DNA from: an uncultured Muribaculaceae bacterium
Lineage (GTDB): Bacteria > Bacteroidota > Bacteroidia > Bacteroidales > Muribaculaceae
Direction: 5' to 3'
Length of the DNA: 12,844 nucleotides
Assembly (NCBI GenBank): GCA_904502025.1
Contig: CAJGDJ010000048.1
Coordinates: 1-12,844, forward strand
This document shows, in pieces, positions 6,703 through 12,844 of the stretch. Both the position numbers and the translations under genes were made by a program. Position 1 is the stretch's first letter, and each line of letters starts with the position of its first letter. The notes beneath the pieces were generated by a model. That model was given only the letters and a program-made list of their open reading frames with translations. It ran no database searches and had not been told where the DNA came from.

Positions 6703-8307
6703 ATGAAAATTTCTAAATACATAAAATCAAACTCATTAATTTTGGCTTTAAGCATTCTCATGGTAGGTTGTATTGAAAACGATTTACCATATCCCGATAT
6801 TCAAGCCAATTTCACAAATATTAAAGCAGAACATCAATATCAAGATGCGGTAATAGACTCAGTTAATCGCACTGTTACATTATTCTTAACCGATACCGCT
6901 GACATAAAAAATGTAAATATTACCGAATATACTCTTTCAGAAGGTGCTACACTTGTTTCTCCGGAAATTACAGGAGGTATTGATCTTTCTCAACCTCTAA
7001 ATGTTACTCTAAAACTTTATAGAGAATACAATTGGGAAATATCTGCAATTCAACCAATTGAAAGATATTTCACTTTTGACCAACAAGTGGGAACTGCGAT
7101 AATTGATGTTGAAAATCGTTATGTAAAAGCATATATATCTAAATCGGCTGACATCACTAAAGTTACGATAAAGTCAATTAAATTAGGGTCTTCGCAATCA
7201 ACAATTTCTCTAAACATCAATGATACAGTCATTGACTTCTCAAATCCTGTAACTGTTTATGTAAACGACTATGGTCGTACTGAAGAATGGACTATTTGCA
7301 TCGAAAATAAGTCTGTAAAAACATCTCACATAGATGCATGGTCGCAAGTAGCATGGGTATATGGCATTGCCGAAGCCGGGAATGACAACGGTGTTGAATA
7401 TCGTCTGGCATCTGATAGTGAATGGACTAAAGTTCCCGCAGAATGGGTAACTCATGATGATGGTAATTTTACTGCAAGAATTATTCACCTTGAGCCAAAT
7501 ACAACATACATTGCTCGCTCATATTCAAATAATGAATATGGCGAAGATATAGAATTTACAACAGGAGCAATAGTACAAGTTCCAAACTCAAGTTTTGACG
7601 AATGGTGGCAAGATGGCAAAGTGTGGTGTCCGTGGACAGAAGGTGGGCAACCATATTGGGGAACCGGTAATAAAGGAGCTGCAACTGTCGGACAAAGTAA
7701 TAGTGTTCCAACCGATGATACAGCAACAGGGACTGGATTAGCAGCAAAACTTGAAACAAAATATATCGTTATTCGACTTGCTGCAGGGAATATCTTTACC
7801 GGAGATTATGTTAAAACTGATGGCACTAATGGTATTCTTGATTTCGGACGCGAGTTCAATCAACGCCCAACCAAACTAAAAGGATATTATAAATATGATT
7901 GTAAAACAATCAATAAATCAAACTCGTCATTAGAAGTAATAAAAAATATGGTTGGTCAACCCGACACTTGCTCAGTGTGGATTGCTCTTACCGATTGGGA
8001 GACTCCTTTCCAAATTCGCACAAATCCAAAAGATCAACAATTATTTGACGAGAATGCTTCACATGTTATTGCATACGGTAGATTTCAAATGGGCGAAAAT
8101 AATCCTAAATACCCAAATTACGAACCATTTGAGGTAATGTTAAACTATCGAGACACCCAACGTGTCCCTAAATATATAGTAATTGCGGCATCGGCAAGTA
8201 AATATGGCGATTTCTTTACCGGGGGAAATGGCTCTACTCTATATATCGATGAATTTGAATTAGTTTATGACTATAACGATGATGACCCAATAAAAATTGG
8301 CAAATAA
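6703..8307 (+). CDS. Multidomain surface lipoprotein with two Ig-like repeats, FN3-like and PCMD-like domains
   Basis: This 534-residue protein starts with a lipoprotein signal peptide ending LMVGC, with lipidated Cys23. The following residues IENDL are acidic, resembling the export signals that send Bacteroidota lipoproteins to the cell surface. Two related beta modules follow: about 34-118 (AVIDSVNRTVTLFLTDTADI) and 119-203 (AIIDVENRYVKAYISKSADI). Each ends in an ID[LF]S-P segment followed by a strand containing a W-x-I motif. An FN3-like module (about 212-289) ends with LEPNTTYIARSYSNNEYG and FTTGA. The remainder (about 293-525) begins NSSFDEWW and contains GGQPYWGTGN, resembling the PCMD (putative carbohydrate metabolism) domain of Bacteroides surface proteins. 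It ends with an LYIDEFELVYD strand. Carbohydrate binding is a family-based guess. It lies 5 bases after the second barrel gene and closes the operon. No SusC/SusD pair or glycoside hydrolase is present nearby. Confidence 0.78.
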   Translation: MKISKYIKSNSLILALSILMVGCIENDLPYPDIQANFTNIKAEHQYQDAVIDSVNRTVTLFLTDTADIKNVNITEYTLSEGATLVSPEITGGIDLSQPLNVTLKLYREYNWEISAIQPIERYFTFDQQVGTAIIDVENRYVKAYISKSADITKVTIKSIKLGSSQSTISLNINDTVIDFSNPVTVYVNDYGRTEEWTICIENKSVKTSHIDAWSQVAWVYGIAEAGNDNGVEYRLASDSEWTKVPAEWVTHDDGNFTARIIHLEPNTTYIARSYSNNEYGEDIEFTTGAIVQVPNSSFDEWWQDGKVWCPWTEGGQPYWGTGNKGAATVGQSNSVPTDDTATGTGLAAKLETKYIVIRLAAGNIFTGDYVKTDGTNGILDFGREFNQRPTKLKGYYKYDCKTINKSNSSLEVIKNMVGQPDTCSVWIALTDWETPFQIRTNPKDQQLFDENASHVIAYGRFQMGENNPKYPNYEPFEVMLNYRDTQRVPKYIVIAASASKYGDFFTGGNGSTLYIDEFELVYDYNDDDPIKIGK

Positions 8308-8329
8308 ATCATAATCCTATTAATACAAC

Positions 8330-8364
8330 AAACGCGAGTGATTCTCATATTTTCACTCGCGTTT
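8330..8364. terminator. Intrinsic terminator between the surface operon and the zinc-ribbon gene
   Basis: A 12-bp stem (AAACGCGAGTGA at 8330-8341 with TCACTCGCGTTT at 8353-8364) has an 11-base loop and is followed by TTTTCTTAT on the plus strand. It lies 22 bases after the lipoprotein stop and 22 bases past the end of the converging gene. The T-tract is better on the plus strand; termination in the minus direction is plausible but weaker. Confidence 0.85.
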
Positions 8365-8386
8365 TCTTATATATAAACTACACAAA

Positions 8387-9343
8387 CTATCTCTGCTTTA
8401 ATTTCACTTTTTGTTCTTCTCCATTATTATCATAATATTTCCCAACGAAATCTCCTTCAACAAATTTACCAATAAAACAACCACTAACGGTCCCTGAAGA
8501 ATTTTGTAACATCATTGTCCATTCTCCATCTAAATCTTTCTTGCATTTTAATTTCATTTTAGTGGTTTCTCCATTTTCTTCAATGCTACAACTTCCCACT
8601 CCCCTTTCGATATCGCTCAATTGTATATCCACATTCTTATTTTCATATAATCTACCCACCAACCGAATAGCAAAATCTTTATTTTGTACCATTAATTCTT
8701 TTTCGGGAACAAATTGTGGAATAGTATCTTCAAACGGCTGCAGATGACGTCCACTTGCCTCATAAAAATAGATTGTTCCTCTCGACGTTTTATCTTCCCA
8801 ATATCCATCATAACTACCATCATTATCTTCCATTGGTATCATCTCAATATTAAGAGCGACACCGGGAACTTCTATTTTTATAACTCCTGTTTTTTTATCG
8901 CCTTTCCCACTTATATCAAAACGTCCTTTCTTATTTCGATTATAATACACTCCCTCAACCTTCCCGGTTGATGAAATATTTACATCTATTGTTATTACTT
9001 CTCCTGATGACATCGAACCATCAAGTATCAACGAAGTGGGCAACCCTTTTTCTACAACTATAGTATCGATTATTGCGACAATTGAATCAGTATTGTTATC
9101 ATTCTCTTCAAACAGTTTATAAAAGCCATTATTATATAAATATAGGCCTATTCCTCCCACTATCATCAATATTAATAAAAATAAAATCCACACCAAGCAA
9201 CCAATACCAGTTCCTGATGATTTTTCTTCATTTATATCATCACTTCCAATCTCAACGAGTTCAATTGATTGCTTTACTCCACACTTTGGGCAAAATTCAT
9301 AGTCATTTGACAACGATTTCCCACAATTCACACATTTTTTCAT
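8387..9343 (-). CDS. Zinc-ribbon, single-TM protein with duplicated beta module
   Basis: This 318-residue protein starts with a zinc-ribbon (Cys4, Cys7, Cys18, Cys21: CVNCG and CPKCG). An acidic linker, one hydrophobic segment (about 47-70) and a C-terminal beta-rich region follow. With the ribbon inside the cell, the rest would lie in the periplasm. That part holds two modules of similar pattern, about 103-195 (start LILDGSMSSGEVITIDV, end YDGYWEDKTSRGTIYF) and 222-317 (start IRLVGRLYENKNVDIQL, end FVGKYYDNNGEEQKVKL). The N-terminal architecture occurs in many Bacteroidota proteins of unknown role. No enzyme motif is seen; an envelope sensor or scaffold is a guess only. It is a single-gene unit with its own promoter at 9387-9418. 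Confidence 0.8.
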   Translation of the reverse strand: MKKCVNCGKSLSNDYEFCPKCGVKQSIELVEIGSDDINEEKSSGTGIGCLVWILFLLILMIVGGIGLYLYNNGFYKLFEENDNNTDSIVAIIDTIVVEKGLPTSLILDGSMSSGEVITIDVNISSTGKVEGVYYNRNKKGRFDISGKGDKKTGVIKIEVPGVALNIEMIPMEDNDGSYDGYWEDKTSRGTIYFYEASGRHLQPFEDTIPQFVPEKELMVQNKDFAIRLVGRLYENKNVDIQLSDIERGVGSCSIEENGETTKMKLKCKKDLDGEWTMMLQNSSGTVSGCFIGKFVEGDFVGKYYDNNGEEQKVKLKQR

Positions 9344-9386
9344 ATATAATCAGCTTGGAAGTTATTAGCTCTTCAAAAACAACATA

Positions 9387-9418
9387 CAAATATAAGAAAT
9401 CGCATTTAACTATACAAA
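9387..9418 (-). promoter_or_regulatory. Promoter of the zinc-ribbon gene
   Basis: On the minus strand, TTTG (9418-9415), a 20-base spacer and TATATTTG (9394-9387) give a full match to the Bacteroidota -33/-7 promoter. The -7 box lies 43 bases before the ATG at 9343. The -33 box overlaps the T-tract of the terminator of the gene upstream. Confidence 0.8.
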
Positions 9419-9445
9419 AAGCGAGCGTATCTCAACACTCGCTTT
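9416..9445 (-). terminator. Intrinsic terminator of the GIN-domain lipoprotein gene
   Basis: Read on the minus strand, AAAGCGAG (9445-9438) pairs with CTCGCTTT (9425-9418) around a 12-base loop, and the T-tract runs to 9416 (TTTTT at 9420-9416). It lies 23 bases past the stop codon at 9469. Confidence 0.8.
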
Positions 9446-9468
9446 AATCATATCGTTATAATTTTGAA

Positions 9469-10158
9469 TTACTTGCACATAATGTTTGATGCTCCGTTTG
9501 ATTCAGCTTTCTCAATTTTAATTGCATTGAGAGAAGAAGCCTTTATTGTTGAAGCTCCATTTGCCTTATACTTAGCAGTTTGACAACGACCATCAAGAAA
9601 CACAGAAGATGCCCCTGAACAATCCACATCAAGCTCATCACAATCAATTTTTTCAATTTTTACATAAGAAGCTCCCATACAATCAATCTTTAATTCAGCA
9701 CATGACACCCCATTTATATTTACTTTTGATGCTCCCGAGCATTCAACGTCGAGATTGCGAGGATTCAATGCCCCTATCACTTCAACCGATGCGGCTCCCA
9801 TTACATCAATTTCTTCTATCATCGGTGTCCCATGTACTTCAAATTTCAATGTATTATAACTTACAAGTCCCTTTAATCCCAAATGCAGTTTATGGTCAAC
9901 TACTTTAACAACTATATTATCCAGAATGGCTTCATCAGCAGTAACCACTACCAATGGTGCTCCACCCCCAGCCACATATTTAACTTCAGCGGCATTACTA
10001 ACCTTAATTTCATTGAAATCTTGAACTTTTATGCTACTGTTTTGTGTAACAGCCGACTTTTCGGTATTTCTTTTGCTGATTACAATATCACACGATGTAA
10101 TAAAACTCACACCCATTGACAATATTGCAACTACCATTAATTTAGTAATACGTTTCAT
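9469..10158 (-). CDS. DUF2807 (GIN domain) lipoprotein, beta-solenoid
   Basis: From ATG 10158 this is a 229-residue lipoprotein: the signal MKRITKLMVVAILSMGVSFI is followed by TSC, with Cys23 as lipid site. The frame is open to 10266, but that start overlaps glnN and hides the signal peptide, so it is rejected. The opening VQDFNEIKVSNAAEVKYVAG is typical of DUF2807, called the head GIN domain or putative adhesin. The C-terminal half is a solenoid with GAS or GAAS at 121, 142, 162, 182, 201 and 222, a period near 20 residues. Two columns of Cys keep the same register (140/160/180 and 153/173/192). The family is exported; an adhesive or anti-sigma-linked role has been proposed elsewhere but is not shown here. 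It starts 65 bases after the glnN stop with neither a clear promoter nor a terminator between, so readthrough from glnN is possible. Confidence 0.87.
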   Translation of the reverse strand: MKRITKLMVVAILSMGVSFITSCDIVISKRNTEKSAVTQNSSIKVQDFNEIKVSNAAEVKYVAGGGAPLVVVTADEAILDNIVVKVVDHKLHLGLKGLVSYNTLKFEVHGTPMIEEIDVMGAASVEVIGALNPRNLDVECSGASKVNINGVSCAELKIDCMGASYVKIEKIDCDELDVDCSGASSVFLDGRCQTAKYKANGASTIKASSLNAIKIEKAESNGASNIMCK

Positions 10159-10223
10159 AAATTCATATATTTTCTCATTAGACGCATTAACTTGACTATT
10201 TGTTACACTCTTATCATTAAAAA

Positions 10224-12413
10224 TTAACGAATAAATAATAGTTCTCGATATTTTGGCAATGGCCACACTTCATTATCAACCATCAATTCTAAGTCGTCAA
10301 GATATTCACGAATTTTCTCCATACAAGGCACAACCGTATCATGATATGCGATAGCTTTTTCTCGTTCACATTCAATGCGATTGGCTATTTTCCGTGCGTC
10401 AATCATCTTTGCAACCTCATCTTTGGTTTTTGCAACATGCGACGCAATACTTTCTATTGTTGCAACATCTTGAGCCGACATTACCTCCCCTTTTTCTCCG
10501 CTAAACAATGTGCGAAGCTTCAACACATTATCCACCAAGATTGATTGATATCTCATTGCAACCGGCAAAATATGATTAATCGCCAAATCGCCAAGCACAC
10601 GAGCTTCGATTTGCACCTTTTTAGTGTACATCTCCCATTTTACCTCATTACGAGCTTCAAGCTCTACTTGAGTAAATACTCCGGACTTACGAAACATTTC
10701 AATGGTCTGTTCACTTAAATATGAATCAAATATCTTAGCCGCATTTGTTTCACAATCAAGTCCACGACGTGATGCCTCTTCTTTCCACTCATCGCTATAC
10801 CCATTACCATCAAAATGAATCGCCTTTGACTGAGTAATCAACACTTTTATTTCCTCAAGCAATGCTTGATTTAGAGATTCGCCATTAGCTATGCGAGCAT
10901 CAACCTTCTGTTTGAAATCTGTCAACTGTTCTGCTACTGCCGCATTAAGAGCAATCATTGCAGATGCACAATTAGCTGAAGACCCAACAGCACGAAACTC
11001 AAAACGATTTCCTGTAAAGGCGAAAGGCGATGTGCGATTTCTATCAGTATTATCTACAAGTATCTCTGGGATTTGCGACATGCCAAGCGACAATCCTTCT
11101 TTTCCCGACACGTCAAATAATTCACCATTAGTACTGTTTTCTACTCGATCGAGAATACCACTTAATTGCGAGCCTAAAAATATAGAAATTATTGCAGGTG
11201 GGGCTTCATTTGCTCCAAGTCGATGACAGTTTGTTGCCGACATAATAGATGCCTTTAACAATCCATTATGACGATGTACAGCAGCCATTACATTTACCAC
11301 AAATGTAATAAACTGCAGATTTTCCATAGGAGTTTTTCCGGGAGCAAAAAGCATTGTTCCGGTATCTGTTCCCAAACTCCAGTTATTATGTTTACCCGAA
11401 CCATTCACTCCGGCAAACGGTTTTTCATGTAGCAAGACACGGAATTTATGACGACGAGCAACTTCAGTCATCAACGACATCAACAACAAGTTGTGGTCGT
11501 TAGCCAAGTTAGTTTCCTCAAAAATCGGAGCAAGTTCAAACTGATTAGGAGCCACTTCATTGTGGCGCGTCTTCGCCGGGATACCTAACTTATGGCATTC
11601 TATTTCAAGGTCGAGCATAAAGGCATCAACACGCGATGGGATAGCTCCAAAATAGTGGTCCTCCAATTGTTGATTCTTTGCACTCTCATGCCCCATGAGG
11701 GTGCGACCGGTCATAACCAAGTCGGGACGAGCTGAATATAACGACTCATCAACCAAGAAATACTCTTGCTCCCAACCAAGAAAGGAAGTTACATGCTTCA
11801 CATTTGAATCAAAGTATTGAGCCACACCGGTAGCTGCTTTATCAACACTGTTTATTGCACGCAACAACGGAGCTTTATAATCGAGAGATTCTCCTGTATA
11901 TGATATAAATATCGTGGGAATACATAACGTCTTACCCAATATGAATGCTGGAGAAGATATATCCCATACTGAATATCCTCGAGCCTCGAATGTATTGCGA
12001 ATCCCACCATTTGGAAAACTTGACGCATCTGGTTCTTGTTGCACAAGAAGCTTTCCAGAGAACTCCTCAACTACGCCACCTTTTCCATCTAAATCAATAA
12101 AAGCATCATGTTTCTCTGCTGTACCATCGGTCAATGGGTGAAACCAGTGTGAATAATGACGAGCTCCATTATCAATTGCCCAACGCTTCATTCCATCTGC
12201 CACGCTGTCAGCAATATCACGAGAAAGAGCCTCTTTATTATCTATTGCATTTACGAGAGCATTATAAACATGCTGTGGTAAATATTGAGCCATCTTTTGT
12301 CGATTAAACACATATTTGCCATAATATTGATCTGGCCGTTCGGTTGGCACTTCAACAAGTTCTGCCTTTCTATTATATGCCTCTTCTACAACTCGAAATC
12401 TTAGTTTTGACAT
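10224..12413 (-). CDS. glnN: Type III glutamine synthetase
   Basis: This 729-residue enzyme makes glutamine from glutamate, ammonia and ATP in the cytoplasm. The length is that of GSIII of Bacteroides fragilis, far longer than GSI (about 470) or GSII (about 350). Motifs of the catalytic barrel are present in order: GWEQEYF (213-219), KTRHNEVAPNQFELAP (281-296), GVNGSGKHNNWS (335-346, equivalent to the NGSGMH loop), GANEAPPAIISIFLG (400-414) and NRTSPFAFTGNRFEFRA (459-475), which holds the phosphate- and nucleotide-binding Arg residues. The long helical C-terminal part (about 550-729) is characteristic of GSIII, which forms dodecamers. There is no adenylylation loop of the GSI type. No perfect promoter was found; TATCTTCG and ATAATTTG lie about 40 bases upstream as imperfect -7 boxes. 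An inverted repeat at 12486-12509 could be regulatory. No other nitrogen gene is adjacent. Confidence 0.97.
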   Translation of the reverse strand: MSKLRFRVVEEAYNRKAELVEVPTERPDQYYGKYVFNRQKMAQYLPQHVYNALVNAIDNKEALSRDIADSVADGMKRWAIDNGARHYSHWFHPLTDGTAEKHDAFIDLDGKGGVVEEFSGKLLVQQEPDASSFPNGGIRNTFEARGYSVWDISSPAFILGKTLCIPTIFISYTGESLDYKAPLLRAINSVDKAATGVAQYFDSNVKHVTSFLGWEQEYFLVDESLYSARPDLVMTGRTLMGHESAKNQQLEDHYFGAIPSRVDAFMLDLEIECHKLGIPAKTRHNEVAPNQFELAPIFEETNLANDHNLLLMSLMTEVARRHKFRVLLHEKPFAGVNGSGKHNNWSLGTDTGTMLFAPGKTPMENLQFITFVVNVMAAVHRHNGLLKASIMSATNCHRLGANEAPPAIISIFLGSQLSGILDRVENSTNGELFDVSGKEGLSLGMSQIPEILVDNTDRNRTSPFAFTGNRFEFRAVGSSANCASAMIALNAAVAEQLTDFKQKVDARIANGESLNQALLEEIKVLITQSKAIHFDGNGYSDEWKEEASRRGLDCETNAAKIFDSYLSEQTIEMFRKSGVFTQVELEARNEVKWEMYTKKVQIEARVLGDLAINHILPVAMRYQSILVDNVLKLRTLFSGEKGEVMSAQDVATIESIASHVAKTKDEVAKMIDARKIANRIECEREKAIAYHDTVVPCMEKIREYLDDLELMVDNEVWPLPKYRELLFIR

Positions 12414-12485
12414 TGATTGGACGGGTTTTATTATAATTCAAAATTTTTCACGAAGATACAAATTATTTTTCACCTCAATTGATAT

Positions 12486-12509
12486 ATTAATTGCCAAAAT
12501 TCAATTAAT
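12486..12509. repeat. Inverted repeat upstream of glnN
   Basis: ATTAATTG (12486-12493) and CAATTAAT (12502-12509) form a perfect 8-bp inverted repeat with an 8-base spacer, 73-96 bases before the glnN ATG. A related CAATTGAT half lies at 12476-12483. The size and position would suit an operator for a dimeric regulator, but the region is very A+T-rich and chance is a real alternative. Confidence 0.35.
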
Positions 12510-12514
12510 GTATC

Positions 12515-12564
12515 AAAAAAGTAAGAGGCAGATTAAAACTACATAAATTTTAACTCCGCCCCTC
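12515..12564 (-). terminator. Probable intrinsic terminator of dnaJ
   Basis: Read on the minus strand, GAGG-GG-CGGA-G-TTAAAA (12564-12548) pairs with TTTTAA-TCTG-CCTC (12538-12525), giving about 14 bp with a 2-base and a 1-base bulge, a 9-base loop, and then TACTTTTTT (to 12515). It lies 24 bases after the dnaJ stop. The bulges make it less certain than the other hairpins. Confidence 0.55.
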
Positions 12565-12587
12565 CTATTTAATTTCTTATTATTAGG

Positions 12588-12844
12588 TTATTCAAACATG
12601 TGGTTTAGTTTGCTAAAAATGCGATTTTTAGTCTCCTCATTTGGCATCACATTTTCTGACCCACACAATGCCTCAAAAGCCTTTTGTTCTTCAGCATTTA
12701 CCTTTTCGGGAATATATACCATAATATTTATGAGTTGGTCGCCTGTGCCATAGCCATTAAATGATGGAAGACCTTTTCCTCGCAATCGCAAAATCTTGCC
12801 CGGTTGCGTTCCCGGTGCAATTTTTACACGAGCACGACCCGAAA
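12588..12844 (-). CDS. dnaJ: Chaperone DnaJ, C-terminal end (partial)
   Basis: The frame is open across the window edge and gives the last 85 residues of a DnaJ-type co-chaperone, which delivers unfolded clients to DnaK and stimulates its ATPase. The visible part is the end of the C-terminal substrate-binding domain: VKIAPGTQPGKILRLRGKG, then LPSFNGYGTGDQLINIMVYI and a PEKVN segment, followed by the short acidic and helical dimerisation tail ending NHMFE. The J domain and any Cys-rich zinc centre lie beyond 12844. A TTG at 12791 is only an internal Leu codon, not the start. The GYGTGD and APGTQPGK wording fits Bacteroidales DnaJ; a CbpA-like J protein cannot be fully excluded without the N-terminal part. 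Confidence 0.88.
   Translation of the reverse strand, partial: SGRARVKIAPGTQPGKILRLRGKGLPSFNGYGTGDQLINIMVYIPEKVNAEEQKAFEALCGSENVMPNEETKNRIFSKLNHMFE

Noticed and set aside
2228..9343. Enrichment of the Bacteroidota O-glycosylation motif D-(S/T)-(A/I/L/V/M/T) in exported proteins, tied to the nearby dehydratase
   Set aside because: The lipoprotein has four (at residues 52, 64, 174 and 339) and the zinc-ribbon protein three (86, 93, 206), but cytosolic GlnN, ABC-F and Dabb proteins also carry the motif by chance. The excess is too small to claim by eye.
8541..9447. Three plus-strand ORFs opposite the zinc-ribbon gene
   Set aside because: Their translations are rich in His, Ser, Ile and Phe without domain features, as expected for the antisense of an A+T-rich coding sequence, and the minus-strand gene has a zinc-ribbon and a perfect promoter.
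10159..10266. N-terminal extension of the GIN lipoprotein into glnN
   Set aside because: The extension overlaps the glnN coding end and hides a lipoprotein signal peptide that starts at 10158 with lipobox TSC.

Overview
The window looks like a chromosomal segment from an uncultured or gut-type Bacteroidales bacterium (phylum Bacteroidota). The reasons are the low G+C content, several promoters with the Bacteroidota -7 motif TAnnTTTG, a general lack of Shine-Dalgarno sequences, a type III glutamine synthetase of the 729-residue Bacteroides kind, and secreted proteins of families typical of the phylum (DUF4923, DUF2807/GIN, PCMD-like lipoprotein). I see no insertion sequence, phage gene, CRISPR array, tRNA or rRNA. 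No stretch without a gene exceeds 300 bases; the longest is the 256-base divergent promoter region at 4828-5083.

Layout from left to right. A short C-terminal fragment of an upstream gene is followed by a two-gene plus-strand unit: a YbiT-like ABC-F ATPase (226-1845) and a small Dabb-domain protein (1857-2150). A strong bidirectional hairpin separates this from a minus-strand pair: a membrane-bound nucleotide-sugar 4,6-dehydratase of the PglF/WbpM/CapD type (4827-2845), overlapping by ATGA a secreted DUF4923 lipocalin-like protein (2848-2228). Divergent from that pair runs a compact plus-strand operon of three exported proteins (5084-8307): two paralogous outer-membrane beta-barrels and a large multidomain surface lipoprotein, with gaps of only 6 and 5 bases. 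It ends in another convergent hairpin. The remaining genes are all on the minus strand: a zinc-ribbon/single-TM protein (9343-8387), a DUF2807 (GIN) beta-solenoid lipoprotein (10158-9469), glnN (12413-10224) and the C-terminal end of dnaJ (to 12588).

How the parts fit. The ABC-F factor, glnN and dnaJ are housekeeping genes (translation, nitrogen assimilation, protein folding). The rest is cell-envelope work: sugar-nucleotide synthesis for surface glycans and five exported or membrane-anchored proteins. The most system-like unit is the barrel-barrel-lipoprotein operon, whose function I cannot assign; it may be a surface assembly. The most unusual single protein is the ABC-F ATPase: all three changes at its nucleotide-binding motifs fall in the same composite site, leaving one intact and one apparently dead site. 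Several start codons were moved from the longest possible ORF to internal ATGs on the basis of signal peptides: 5084 instead of 5009, and 10158 instead of 10266.
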